This document shows positions 9,201 to 16,400 of a stretch of 64,000 nt of DNA, piece by piece (position 1 is the stretch's first letter; every line of letters begins with the position of its first letter). The DNA is from Symsagittifera roscoffensis (Eukaryota > Xenacoelomorpha > Acoela > Convolutidae). The notes below the pieces were generated by a model. The model had not been told where the DNA came from. It saw only the letters and a program-made list of their open reading frames with translations, and made no database searches. Where the stretch lies: contig NC_087064.1 in assembly GCF_963678635.1 (NCBI RefSeq), positions 11,516,819 to 11,580,818 of the forward strand, written 5' to 3'. A program made the position numbers and the translations under genes.

Positions 9201-11250
9201 CAAACATTTTTGAAAATTCCTGTGTAAACCTTTTCCAGTTTGATTTTATTTCTAGAGGTAGTACTGAAAACCATTTTTGGGCTGCGCCATCTAAGGTTGT
9301 TTGTATTAACGCTGTGCGTCGATGTATCCAGTTTTGATGTAGTGGCGTATTAATTGGTTCAGGTCCAATATTTAAAATCAGGTTTGCTGTTACTGCATTT
9401 AAATAATCTTCTACAGAGTATTCAGGGTCTGTTCCTGTGAAAACCATTAAAGGTTTGTTTGATGTTATTGATGATCCACCCATAAGGTATGGATTCATTG
9501 TCATTTGTAATGATTCTGCTGCATTTGGCATTTGAGAAAAATTTGAAAGTTGGTTTCTTGTTATTTCATGTTGTTGGAGATAATATGGGAGTGGTATTTC
9601 ATTTTGCATTTGTGATGGTTGATACGAGTGTGCAGTCATTGGATTTTGTTGTTGAATTGGTTGAAAAGATTGTGTATTAATTAGATTTTGTTGTTGAATT
9701 GGTTGTTGATGTTGTGCATCTATTGATTGTGGAGAAAAACTTCTATGATTTGTACGTGTTCTCTGTATTCCTTGTCTACGATATTCTTGAGTATTTGGTG
9801 CAAATATATCTGGTTGTAAGAAATCATCATCTGAGGATAAATAATCCATTTGATAAGATGTCTGTTTTTTATTTTTATTTTGTTGAAAAAATGGGTAATT
9901 TTCACTGTGATCCTGTGGAGGATTTGTTTGGAAATTTATTGAATTAGGTTGGGTCATTGGGTTATCCCAATTTCGAGATCTTGTATATTGGTTAAAATTT
10001 CTTTGTGGTTGATTATATGTTTTTGATGGATGTGTATAATTATAATTATGGTCTGTAAAGTTGTTTCTAGTGAATGTTTTGCGTGTTTTTGATGGTATTG
10101 TCATGGGTCTGTATGTTTGGTAATCCATATGTGAATATTTAGGGGCAACCGAAGGTTTAACGGTTGATTGTAAGGTTACCTGTGTTTGTGAAGGATTTGT
10201 ATTTCTTGGTGTTGTTAAATTTGGGCGTATTGGTGAAATAATTTGTTGTGTAGTTGTTGTGTGTACAATTTCTTCATTTATGAAGTGTGATGGTGTCTGG
10301 ATATCTTGTTGAGTAAGATTCCTAGTTCCATTGAGGTTTTCATTGTGTATGACTGTAGAGTTTAAACTATTATTTTGTGTATCGGGCAAAAATGTATGAT
10401 AGTTTAATGGTGTTGCATCAATGGTGAATGGTATTATTTTTACATAATCTCTTATGTAAGATATCGTACTTATTGCTTGACTTGAGATTGATTGTGGGAA
10501 GCTTATAAATGCGGGATGAGACCATTCGGGGTCCCAAACATAATCTGATTGTTCTGTGATAGCGGTATCATCGTTCGAGTTTTGGGGTCTAAAATTTTTT
10601 CTTGCTTGTGCAATTAAATCAATATTGTGTGTGAAATAATCTATTATGAACCATGCCAAAATTTTTTGTAGATCGTGTTTTGTATGTTGTGAAACGTCGT
10701 CTTTCGTGAAATTTTCTTTAATGATGTTTAAATAACTAGAGAGTAGTGTGATTTCATGTCGTACTCTTAAATGTTTAGATGTTTTTGTCGGTGAGACATT
10801 TGTTATTGGGATTTCGTTTTCTAATATCGAAATATAACTATATATTATTGCGAAAACTTCATTGGTGAATATGGAGTTTGCTCTTTGTGAGTTATGATAT
10901 TGGATGCTTTTTATATATTCTGAAAAAACTTTTGAAAATTCTAAATCAAGATCGTCTGTTTGAATTGTATATTTTCTATTATTATGGTTTGGTGAGGTGA
11001 ATTCTATGGAGTAGATTCCATACTGTTGTGTTATGTTGCATATATCTTTTAAGTAGTGGTCTATGATTTGTCTTTTGATTTTTACATCTGGGAACTCTGT
11101 TTTACATGGACTGATTCCGGGTTCAAATAAATTTAATAGTAAATTTTTGCAAAATATATGCTGTCCTCTATCAGTGGTTGCATCTATTATAAAAGGAAAG
11201 ATTTCATCAGCATCTGGGGTTTCGTCACCTGGGGTGTGCGTTGAGCTCAT
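3220..11250 (-). CDS. Gag-Pol polyprotein of element A, single intact 2676-codon ORF
   Basis: One uninterrupted frame encodes capsid/nucleocapsid and the replication enzymes of a Ty3/gypsy-class element. Gag fills about residues 1-1150: a Gln/Pro/Asn-rich stretch (about 340-620), a capsid-like part around 640-800, one CCHC zinc knuckle (WCNYCRRYGHSISEC, about 840-855) and an Arg/Asn/Tyr/Ser repeat region (about 880-1090). Then follow protease (LIDSGAES, about 1227), reverse transcriptase with YLDDV (about 1737), RNase H (CDASNFGIGAAL about 1883; TDHKP about 1958), integrase with a His/Cys finger ending CNDCIVC (about 2247-2290), the D,D,E residues in SFDTKG, VTDNGTEF and NGLVEGMNR, and a GPY/F-like RKGPYQII (about 2525). 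No chromodomain is seen. Gag and Pol are in one frame without a frameshift or stop. Gag is about twice the usual length before its zinc knuckle. Confidence 0.95.
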   Translation of the reverse strand: MSSTHTPGDETPDADEIFPFIIDATTDRGQHIFCKNLLLNLFEPGISPCKTEFPDVKIKRQIIDHYLKDICNITQQYGIYSIEFTSPNHNNRKYTIQTDDLDLEFSKVFSEYIKSIQYHNSQRANSIFTNEVFAIIYSYISILENEIPITNVSPTKTSKHLRVRHEITLLSSYLNIIKENFTKDDVSQHTKHDLQKILAWFIIDYFTHNIDLIAQARKNFRPQNSNDDTAITEQSDYVWDPEWSHPAFISFPQSISSQAISTISYIRDYVKIIPFTIDATPLNYHTFLPDTQNNSLNSTVIHNENLNGTRNLTQQDIQTPSHFINEEIVHTTTTQQIISPIRPNLTTPRNTNPSQTQVTLQSTVKPSVAPKYSHMDYQTYRPMTIPSKTRKTFTRNNFTDHNYNYTHPSKTYNQPQRNFNQYTRSRNWDNPMTQPNSINFQTNPPQDHSENYPFFQQNKNKKQTSYQMDYLSSDDDFLQPDIFAPNTQEYRRQGIQRTRTNHRSFSPQSIDAQHQQPIQQQNLINTQSFQPIQQQNPMTAHSYQPSQMQNEIPLPYYLQQHEITRNQLSNFSQMPNAAESLQMTMNPYLMGGSSITSNKPLMVFTGTDPEYSVEDYLNAVTANLILNIGPEPINTPLHQNWIHRRTALIQTTLDGAAQKWFSVLPLEIKSNWKRFTQEFSKMFDSERNKQQQRVLCNENRRLPNETIKQLAVRIETLVRKAYSLNTHDYKNTKMTEILMMTLTPQLRKIAIKKRASHPSSIREPDLDFRKLVDKLEQAEITMKLEETENLKLQYVNRIETTPTNINNIQESETDLVEKILEILNIYEKNPNFKGKPSFKKWCNYCRRYGHSISECRQKQQDNQNKPQKYKEPNKSFHQYMKKDQNLPNKTVYSNNSSGKPLPNNTNYTRNQSPYNSSYRGRSPERRNTHNSSQNHYNRPNSRNNYSRSHSNTQRFVSRSNSQSRNNYYPNNQSRNSSYNRNRNYSYNRNRSYSNNRNQNYPNNQSRNNSYNRSNFNRPNNNYQNRSRNNSQNRHSSYNNRYRNYSQSPHRNNNNYNNSNNRHRSSTPKHQRHINQVQSNPETTSDPPGIDDTVTDTLQLNQINCTSSDSESDTENTLSINMIKVENDYESVIYEQPFSSHIYENQSEFLQNYYTTPINSTPTTQETNEINTTNQTNKNIKTKCLNTNHIYQNIQKEQPKEKIWTIPFLLESPRNKEFQPPDLEIDFLIDSGAESNIINIPTWNEIKTLHPKLTPLETSSKLATAQGSTLINYGKIQLFLLPTRTMEQSKILNKPFKQIFHITDIKYNIIGIPFISKYIPTINILNSKILIKDKYTKTKETSLTFFQRLNKQPPFFSKFYPIFNQQRKHLKPLSGNIYNFSIKQVHQYDKEQNKQKFYMSDFEFKPIHKFFKITISSIKYLKNSNSDIISLHVYNNTPYQVTLPLGLLGYCETNATISPIHEKAYRVNNILQLLDICQSTILNEELSINNIISNENRNTDYFTKTPYFKPTFNISNYTEDQQKFLTMFNFQHSQITQDEFEKLAKQLIKYSSVYATSKFDVGKISSSLHLPLKPDAVFKKQRASKVPIHLHDKVNRLLDILEQYNIISPVNKEEQPKGNTFINPVIILAKGESLKIVLDARYLNSLIDESKCNWPIEPIQVILTKINGKYFTTADMNSAYNQMPLDEQSRRLTQFVIGNQQYEFNRLFYGISIGPAAFSAFMSKIFRPLILKKNAITYLDDVFMQSQTKDEMFNVLEKYHQILQNENLKAAPDKSHFFLTRVKFLGHNIERKTITPLKSRIDAIQKLQPPTNKKKIQEFLGMLNFLSKYVYKMQLYLRPFYNILRQQNNFEWNTEHQTRFEEIKKLLTEQISNTIPDSNQPFSAMCDASNFGIGAALLQSHNGTNKMNLISANSRLFTQAELRLSTLMRECTAIIYTLTEYEFLILGSKHPTVLFTDHKPIIFLFTQKSNPNHRVYRFQLILMKFPNLHIVWTAGKNLALPDTLSRNTPPELLTRKTTVEIPKNIKFYLAENETSPRLECKYAVKTDIEQSQINSLQHFPLYLDCQNNHYEVDLLGTSTFKPIPYSQWIKNNTQQKRTKQHPPKKDHFPLIEKENLTDKINLSGPQTNDSKYTINQVFDLHDPLDTIPLSKFEIENIFLPPTETITISTLKQYQNLDPIIRQLKSWHKYKTKPVKADSTILGNKTLLRYFRKFNNTTINENTDLLEYNLNESTVPCLPLSMILIAFNISHTQNIKGHSGSEKTYSNFIQNFYFPNAPIWIKVLCNDCIVCQLNKPYPNQKQIAQKQDFKGQSLYFNHRISFDTKGPISPSSEGNSYIMVIVDAFTHYVALNPVPHCNAYYAYTTLYEHWIAKFGLPEILVTDNGTEFINNEIITLCHLYNIKHKPRTSHAPWTNGLVEGMNRSLQEYLRCIINGNDTKYTEWSADVKLFPLAYNSQITTTLGMSPYEMVFNQKPRKPIMFTANLLQRQNINEQINSRFTPASELKIGTFVLIPNFNTQKGISKKLQPLRKGPYQIIARPTEVTYKITDSNKKEIVQHRNNLLPYYPKEYALRELTQLYSFTGLKIIQNEPHLKNTEQNDNPTENQNTKPTATKNNTQNHKESPKQRKNRKMTEQIIPQEQIDKSENRKTTRLRNQPRKNYKIFIPQSKLLKKVEFQK

Positions 11251-11692
11251 TTTTTCGTTCGATGACTGTTAATATGTAATTATTAATGTGTCGAATTGGT
11301 TGATTCCAATTGTATAAATGTACTGGTTTGTGTTTATACTGCTTTTTTATTCTTCTTTTTCCTCTTTTTGATGAATTTGAAGTTGTTTCTGAGTCAGAAA
11401 AATATAATTGATCGTGAAGTGGGCAATTTTTATCTATTGATTCTTTTAGTTTGTAAAGTTCGTCTAAACTGTTGGTTTCTGATTCTGAAAATGCGTTTCG
11501 ATTTTTTGAAAATCTTTTTCGTGTTATTTGTCTTTGTTTCGTTATGATTTTTCTTTTTAGTGTTTGTCGTTTTGTTCGAATGTATCCAACTGTTTGTGTA
11601 TGAGGTGTGATTACAAGGTCGTATTTTTTGTTATCTATTTCACAATTGTGTAAAACGATTGTTTGTTTATTTCCTAGGTTTTTAAATGACAT
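11225..11692 (-). CDS. 155-codon ORF upstream of gag in element A, unknown function
   Basis: This ORF starts with ATG in the leader of element A and overlaps the first 26 bases of gag-pol in another frame. The product is strongly basic in the middle (Lys/Arg-rich around residues 40-65 and near residue 110) with an acidic Ser-rich patch (SDSETTSNSS) that resembles casein-kinase-2 sites. It has one Cys, no signal peptide and no membrane segment. I recognise no family. Basic composition and its position before gag make an RNA-binding or regulatory accessory protein possible, but that is a guess. The short overlap suggests leaky scanning, reinitiation or a separate mRNA for gag. Typical Ty3/gypsy elements have no ORF here. 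Confidence 0.55.
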   Translation of the reverse strand: MSFKNLGNKQTIVLHNCEIDNKKYDLVITPHTQTVGYIRTKRQTLKRKIITKQRQITRKRFSKNRNAFSESETNSLDELYKLKESIDKNCPLHDQLYFSDSETTSNSSKRGKRRIKKQYKHKPVHLYNWNQPIRHINNYILTVIERKNELNAHPR

Positions 11693-12926
11693 AAGGTTTA
11701 GGATGACGGATGCAAAAGGTTGTTAAATGATTTCTATTTTCCTAAACTGTTAGTTCTTACGATTTTTTGGTTAGCTTAACCTGGGTCTATTTGTTCAGGG
11801 TTGGAGAGAAAAGTATATCGATTCCGAAGAATGATTTTTTACTTTCTCGTGGCTAGTATAAGTTAAGGTGTTAACTTACTTAATCTTACTTAGGGGTAGT
11901 GATTGTGTTCAAGGGTTGGAGAATAGTAAATCGATCCACAAGGTTCAGGTATAATTAGAACGCGAGTAGTTCGTTAGATACTATTTTAAACTTACTAAGT
12001 CTAAGATTTATCCTGGGTCTGTTAAGAGGGGGGGTCAAGTGAAGGATGAATAACCGAAGTTCTTCACTGTTTATCCTAATTTGAATGATTAGTTTTGTTT
12101 AAAAATTTCTATTAGTCTTAGGTCTTTAGAAAGGGTTGGGTAGTGAATCGACGTTTGAGGTCGTTAGACACTAATTAAGTGGGTGGGGGAGAACAAAGTT
12201 GTTCTGTTTGATCCAAGGATAAGCCTTGATGATCAAATTTGAAATTTAATTAAGTAGAAAATGATTTAAGATCCAAGGATAAGCCTTGATGATCTGGTTT
12301 TAAAATTAAGTGAATTTAAGTTTTAATAAAATTTTAAATGTGTGTAAAGGAAAGATTTAGTGTTTTGATGATATTAGTGGGTTTATGATTGCTGTTATGT
12401 TTTAGGTGATGGAGCTGGAACAACAGGATGATTTATGATTACTAACCATTTATTGTCATGCTACTAATTTTTATTTTTTATTTTTCAATAATTATTTTTC
12501 AAACATGTTTTGTATATTACTGCAGAGTTTTAGGAAAACGATCTTAGATCTTTTTATCAATCGTTATTGTATATTAGTAATTTTGTTTAGCGCCTGAAAT
12601 GATTTTGAAGATTAACTTCAAGGTTTTATGTTTGCAAATGAAAATCTAAATTCATTGCCAGTAGTATTCTAAATATAAAAGTTTGTTCTGGTTTTTGCCT
12701 AACTATCATATAGCTATATGGCAAGTTTCTACTTTGTCGTATGTCGTCTCTGGTTCGAGGTCTTCTTCCAATTCCGGGTAGTTCTGTTATGGTTCGGAAT
12801 ATTGGCTCTGATCTATTGAGTCGTAGAGACATTTCGATTAAATTATTGTCGTATAACATTTTGTAAATGTTTTTGTCTAATTTCTAATCTATTTTGGTTA
12901 ATTCTAAGCTATTAAGGTCTTGTTCG
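11693..12926 (-). other. Leader of element A, with degenerate repeats
   Basis: About 1.2 kb between the primer-binding site and the first ORF. It holds several degenerate copies of a block with a GGGTTGGAGA or GGGTTGGGTAG core (plus strand, near 11805, 11915 and 12133), often followed by an ATCGATYC or AATCGAC motif, and an exact 25-bp duplication (see separate entry). A 77-codon ORF at 12626-12859 (minus) starts shortly after the primer-binding site. It has no recognisable domain and may be chance. A leader of this length could carry packaging or splice-donor signals, but that is inference. Confidence 0.5.
12210..12294 (-). repeat. Two exact 25-bp hairpin repeats, 60-bp period
   Basis: The same 25-base word, with core CCAAGGATAAGCCTTG, occurs at 12210-12234 and 12270-12294. 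Each copy is self-complementary (CAAGG / CCTTG around a short loop), so the RNA would carry two identical stem-loops 60 bases apart within the leader of element A. Confidence 0.75.
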
Positions 12927-12944
12927 AGACTTATGGTCGCACCA
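12927..12944 (-). promoter_or_regulatory. Candidate tRNA primer-binding site of element A
   Basis: Minus-strand TGGTGCGACCATAAG starts two bases after the predicted LTR end. TGG pairs with the CCA end of a tRNA, and a two-base gap is seen in other retroelements. The exact tRNA cannot be named from the sequence. Confidence 0.4.
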
Positions 12945-12946
12945 GA

Positions 12947-13246
12947 TGAGTTAGGACTGGAGTGTATAACTCATAGAGTAATTTCGGATAGGGTACACCG
13001 TCTGCTCGTCACGCTATCTTATTTTCGGCCGGATAGATTCGTGCAACTTCTTAGTCTAATACCGATCCTAATCTTACTCTTATACTATCTAGTCTCAGGT
13101 TGTTTAACTAGTCTCTGCTAGGCTCAATAGATCTAGGGTATACTGGTTTATTGCGGCTGCTGAAGTGCTCGGGAGAGTCCAACTAATTTCTAAGTTAAAT
13201 TCAAATCTCTCTGGTGCTGAAATTACAAGTAACTTCAGCACTTACA
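12947..13246 (-). repeat. Predicted 5' LTR of element A (300 bp)
   Basis: On the minus strand this interval begins TGTAAGTGCTG and ends CTAACTCA, the TG...CA ends usual for LTRs. It contains an AATAAA signal about 100 bases from its start, and is followed after two bases by a TGG-initiated candidate primer-binding site. The length is close to those of the two verified LTR pairs in the window (252 and 301 bp). The partner LTR lies outside the window, so the ends are predicted and not confirmed by a repeat match. Confidence 0.55.
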
Positions 13247-13370
13247 AATAAGTGGGTTGTTAGTTAGATGGATCATGATTGGTTAATATTAAATACTTTA
13301 CATTGGTAAAATATCTAATTTATCCAATCATAAAATGTAGTTTAGATCAGGTTCCACATGTTTGACTTAC

Positions 13371-13472
13371 GACTTGTGAGAAGTTGAGGATGCAGACGGC
13401 GCCGTCGAAGTGGGACAGTCCCAGGATGGCATGGGTGGAGAGAGAATCAGTGTCCCAGATGCGCACGTGACC
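13371..13472 (-). CDS. DCX-EMAP: DCX-EMAP exon 10: WD40 continuation
   Basis: Acceptor TTGGTTCAG|GGTCAC and donor CAAGTC|GTAAGT. It encodes GHVRIWDTDSLSTHAILG and a following strand, matching the HVRIWD segment conserved in EML proteins. It is the last exon visible. Element A begins about 120 bases further on. Confidence 0.9.
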
Positions 13473-16400
13473 CTGAACCAAGAACATAAGTTCAATTGGG
13501 TTTTTTTTTCAGGCCAGAAGGAATGCTCCTTCCCACTATAGCCCCTACATGCTCGGCAAATTGTAACCCCCACCCCACCAAAAAGCATAAAAATACTAGT
13601 TTTGTGCAGGCAACTCCTATTGCTGACTTGAATAAGATTCCTACATGCGTTATTTTTGCTTATTTTCTGGATTAAAATAAAAGTTCTTGTAAGCAACAGA
13701 AAGAAGGGATCGTGAATGGCATTTTACTTCCGGATTCTTGATGATTGCTACAACTTGCGTGCTTGTCGAAGAATGATTAAATTATTCGAGAAGTAAAAAA
13801 CTTTTTTTCTTCTTCTTTTAAAACTTAATTAAAAAATTTAGGCAAAAGTTATTGACAAAAGAGACAAATGGTTCAAGGGCTTGATTCTTTAGTCTAAATT
13901 GTAGTTTGTGGCGAAAAATCCTGTGGCTTGTTGCAAAAGAACTCACAGGGGATTGTTGTACTCACCCAGTTCGCTTTTTCGGATCCTTTTTTCTGCCCTG
14001 TGGCAATTATGCTTCCAGATGGGTGGACCGCCATGCTAAACATACCGAAACTTCTATTACTGTCCAGTCTAATTTAAAATACGTAGATACAAGGGGGACA
14101 CTTTGGGTGTCGAGGTGTCAACATTTTAATTATAGGGTCATCCTGCCCATCTTGTAAATTTGCTTTCTTTCAGGTTGAACAAAAAAAATTTTTTTTCATT
14201 TTTCATGATCGTTTGTCGTCAAAGTTTCTTTCTTCAACTGTTGCAACTAGCATAAACCTCTTGAAACAAACTCAATGAAACTTTTTAAACTATGGTTTCA
14301 GCTATGGGAAAAAATAGTAACCTGGAAATATCTTCATTATGACCAGTGTAGTGTCTTTGAACTTCCACTCTCTTGTCATACAAGACGGCCACACTGCCCA
14401 CGTAGTAGCACAACTCCCCCGAGGGGGGCAGACAGAACAGGTTCATTCGGCTGTCATACCCCCTGTAGCCATACACCCACTCCAGACTCAGTTTCTTGTT
14501 CGGCTTACTCGTCGGCGACTCCAAATCTTCGTCTACGAACTCGGTGGGAACGAAGAAATCACGAGATTTGCCTCGCAGTTGCACTGAAAACGTAAAAAGT
14601 TGTCAAAATTTTGATAATTTGAACAAAATTGTAAGAAGTATAGCACCAGTAGAATTGAATTAAAAATACAAAAAGTCATCTTCAGGTGTAGAGACAGCAA
14701 ATATCATGACAAAAATTTTACAAGCAAAGCGTTGTGTGAAACTACGAGGCCAGTTTTTCCGCTAAAATTGGTGCTGCTTTTGGTAGCACTAATTTTTTCA
14801 CAAAATTGGCGAAACAACGAATGGAAAGATCTTTTAATCTCCTATTTGCCGCATATTCTACGTGTCTTCTTATTTTACCTTACCCGACGGCCTTCGAAAC
14901 TTTCTGTGACGGTGGGGTAATTGTGAGCTTTTGTTTGGATTTTTTCTTTTTTCAAAAAATACCCTGCCAAATCTGAGATCAAAAAAATAATCAGAAAAAT
15001 AGGAACCTGTTATGGCTATCTATCTTGCGTAATTTTGCACGCCTTGTTTCTGTATAAAAAGAATTATCACCGCGGAAAGTGGCCTCAGAATCTTTAATTG
15101 TTCTGATATAGGGACCAGTTTTTAGTTTATGTAAGTGCTATCAATTCTTCTAGATAGACACCAGTTTGAGTTTATGTAAGTGCTATCAATTCTTCTTTCT
15201 GTCTGGGGACATGCTGTCTTGACCTTGCGATCTCTAATGTCCGATGGGATCTGAAATAAAAGAGTGCAGTAAGATTTCGATTTGATGCCTAACAGTTTGC
15301 CTATAATAAAACTTATTAACAACCTTTTTGAATTTCCAAACTTACGACTTTAACATGGCGCAGCCAGCAGAGAAAAAAGGAGGGGGAAAAATCCATTAAA
15401 TATAGTAGCATTTTGGGAAACACGAACGCCGGAACCACCAGTATTTTGGGAGGAGTGGATAATTAAATTTCACTGGGGGATGATAGCAAAATACGACATT
15501 GATCCCGATGATTTCTATTTTGCGAGTACTCTAAATGCGGCGGCTATCACGGCGTTGCCTGAAGAAGTCAATGGAAAAAACCGTCTCGATTCGGAAAAGA
15601 AGTTAAAGTCTAACTTGTATCTTTGTATCGGAGATGAGGCGCAACGCATATTTAAAGCACGGAAACCGACGGTTAACATTAAAACGGAACGGTACCCACG
15701 GGTCCTGGATGAGATGCAAAATGTTTTCCAACGTGAGAGGAATGTAACTCATGAGCGGGGACTATTCTACGGACGAAAACAACGTGAGAACGAAACTTTC
15801 TAAAAATTTCATGCGGAGCTAAGTGCCCTAGCAGGAAGATGTGATTTTGCAAACGCGGCCGAAAACGTTCGTGATATTTTCATTATGAATATGCGGGAAT
15901 CGGACTGCCAACGAGAATTGTCACGATCAACTAAGTTATCGGAGGAAGTTTACCGGATCGCCTTATCATATGAACGTGGTGAGCGCGCATACAAATCATA
16001 TACGGGAAAACCAGCTTCATCGGCTCCGGCAATTTCAATAAAACAGGAACCAGTAAATAATATAAGAAGGGGACAAGGATTTTTTCGAGGCCGAGGACGT
16101 GCGGGACGTGGAGGATATACCCAAGGACCAAGTAGTAGTGGGGGAAGCGGAAATAACCGTAGGTGCTACAATTGCGACGCGCCAAACTTTACCCTGGATC
16201 ACATCGCGAGCTGTCCTGCAAAAGGAGCAACATGTAACTCATGCCGAAAACTGGGATATTTTGAACGAACATGCCGAGGAATTAGAAGGGGTACTAACCA
16301 ATGGAGAGGACGTGGACGAGTTGGATTGATCAGAGAGGAAAATGAGCGTCATCAAAGTACGCAGAACGTAAACGAATTGAATGAAGACCCAGTATCGTGG

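Larger units (their letters stand above)
1..13246 (-). mobile_element. Element A: env-bearing Ty3/gypsy-class LTR retroelement, 3' end off window
   Basis: Read on the minus strand the order is 5' LTR, leader, a 155-codon ORF, gag-pol, two small hydrophobic ORFs, an ATG-less ORF and an env-like ORF that runs to the window edge. The pol order protease, reverse transcriptase, RNase H, integrase is that of the Ty3/gypsy (Metaviridae) class. The gag-pol frame is open over 8 kb, so the copy is probably young, although env carries a frameshift. The element lies downstream of the last visible exon of the DCX-EMAP gene, in the same orientation, so it probably sits in an intron. The 3' LTR and target duplication cannot be seen. 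The left limit given is the window edge, not the element end. Confidence 0.85.

Noticed and set aside
12626-12859. 77-codon frame in the leader of element A as a gene
   Set aside because: No domain and no overlap or spacing that ties it to the other ORFs; mentioned only in the leader entry.
13906-14157. Plus-strand frame over exon 9
   Set aside because: Antisense of a real DCX-EMAP exon; the exon has splice sites and WD40 similarity on the minus strand.
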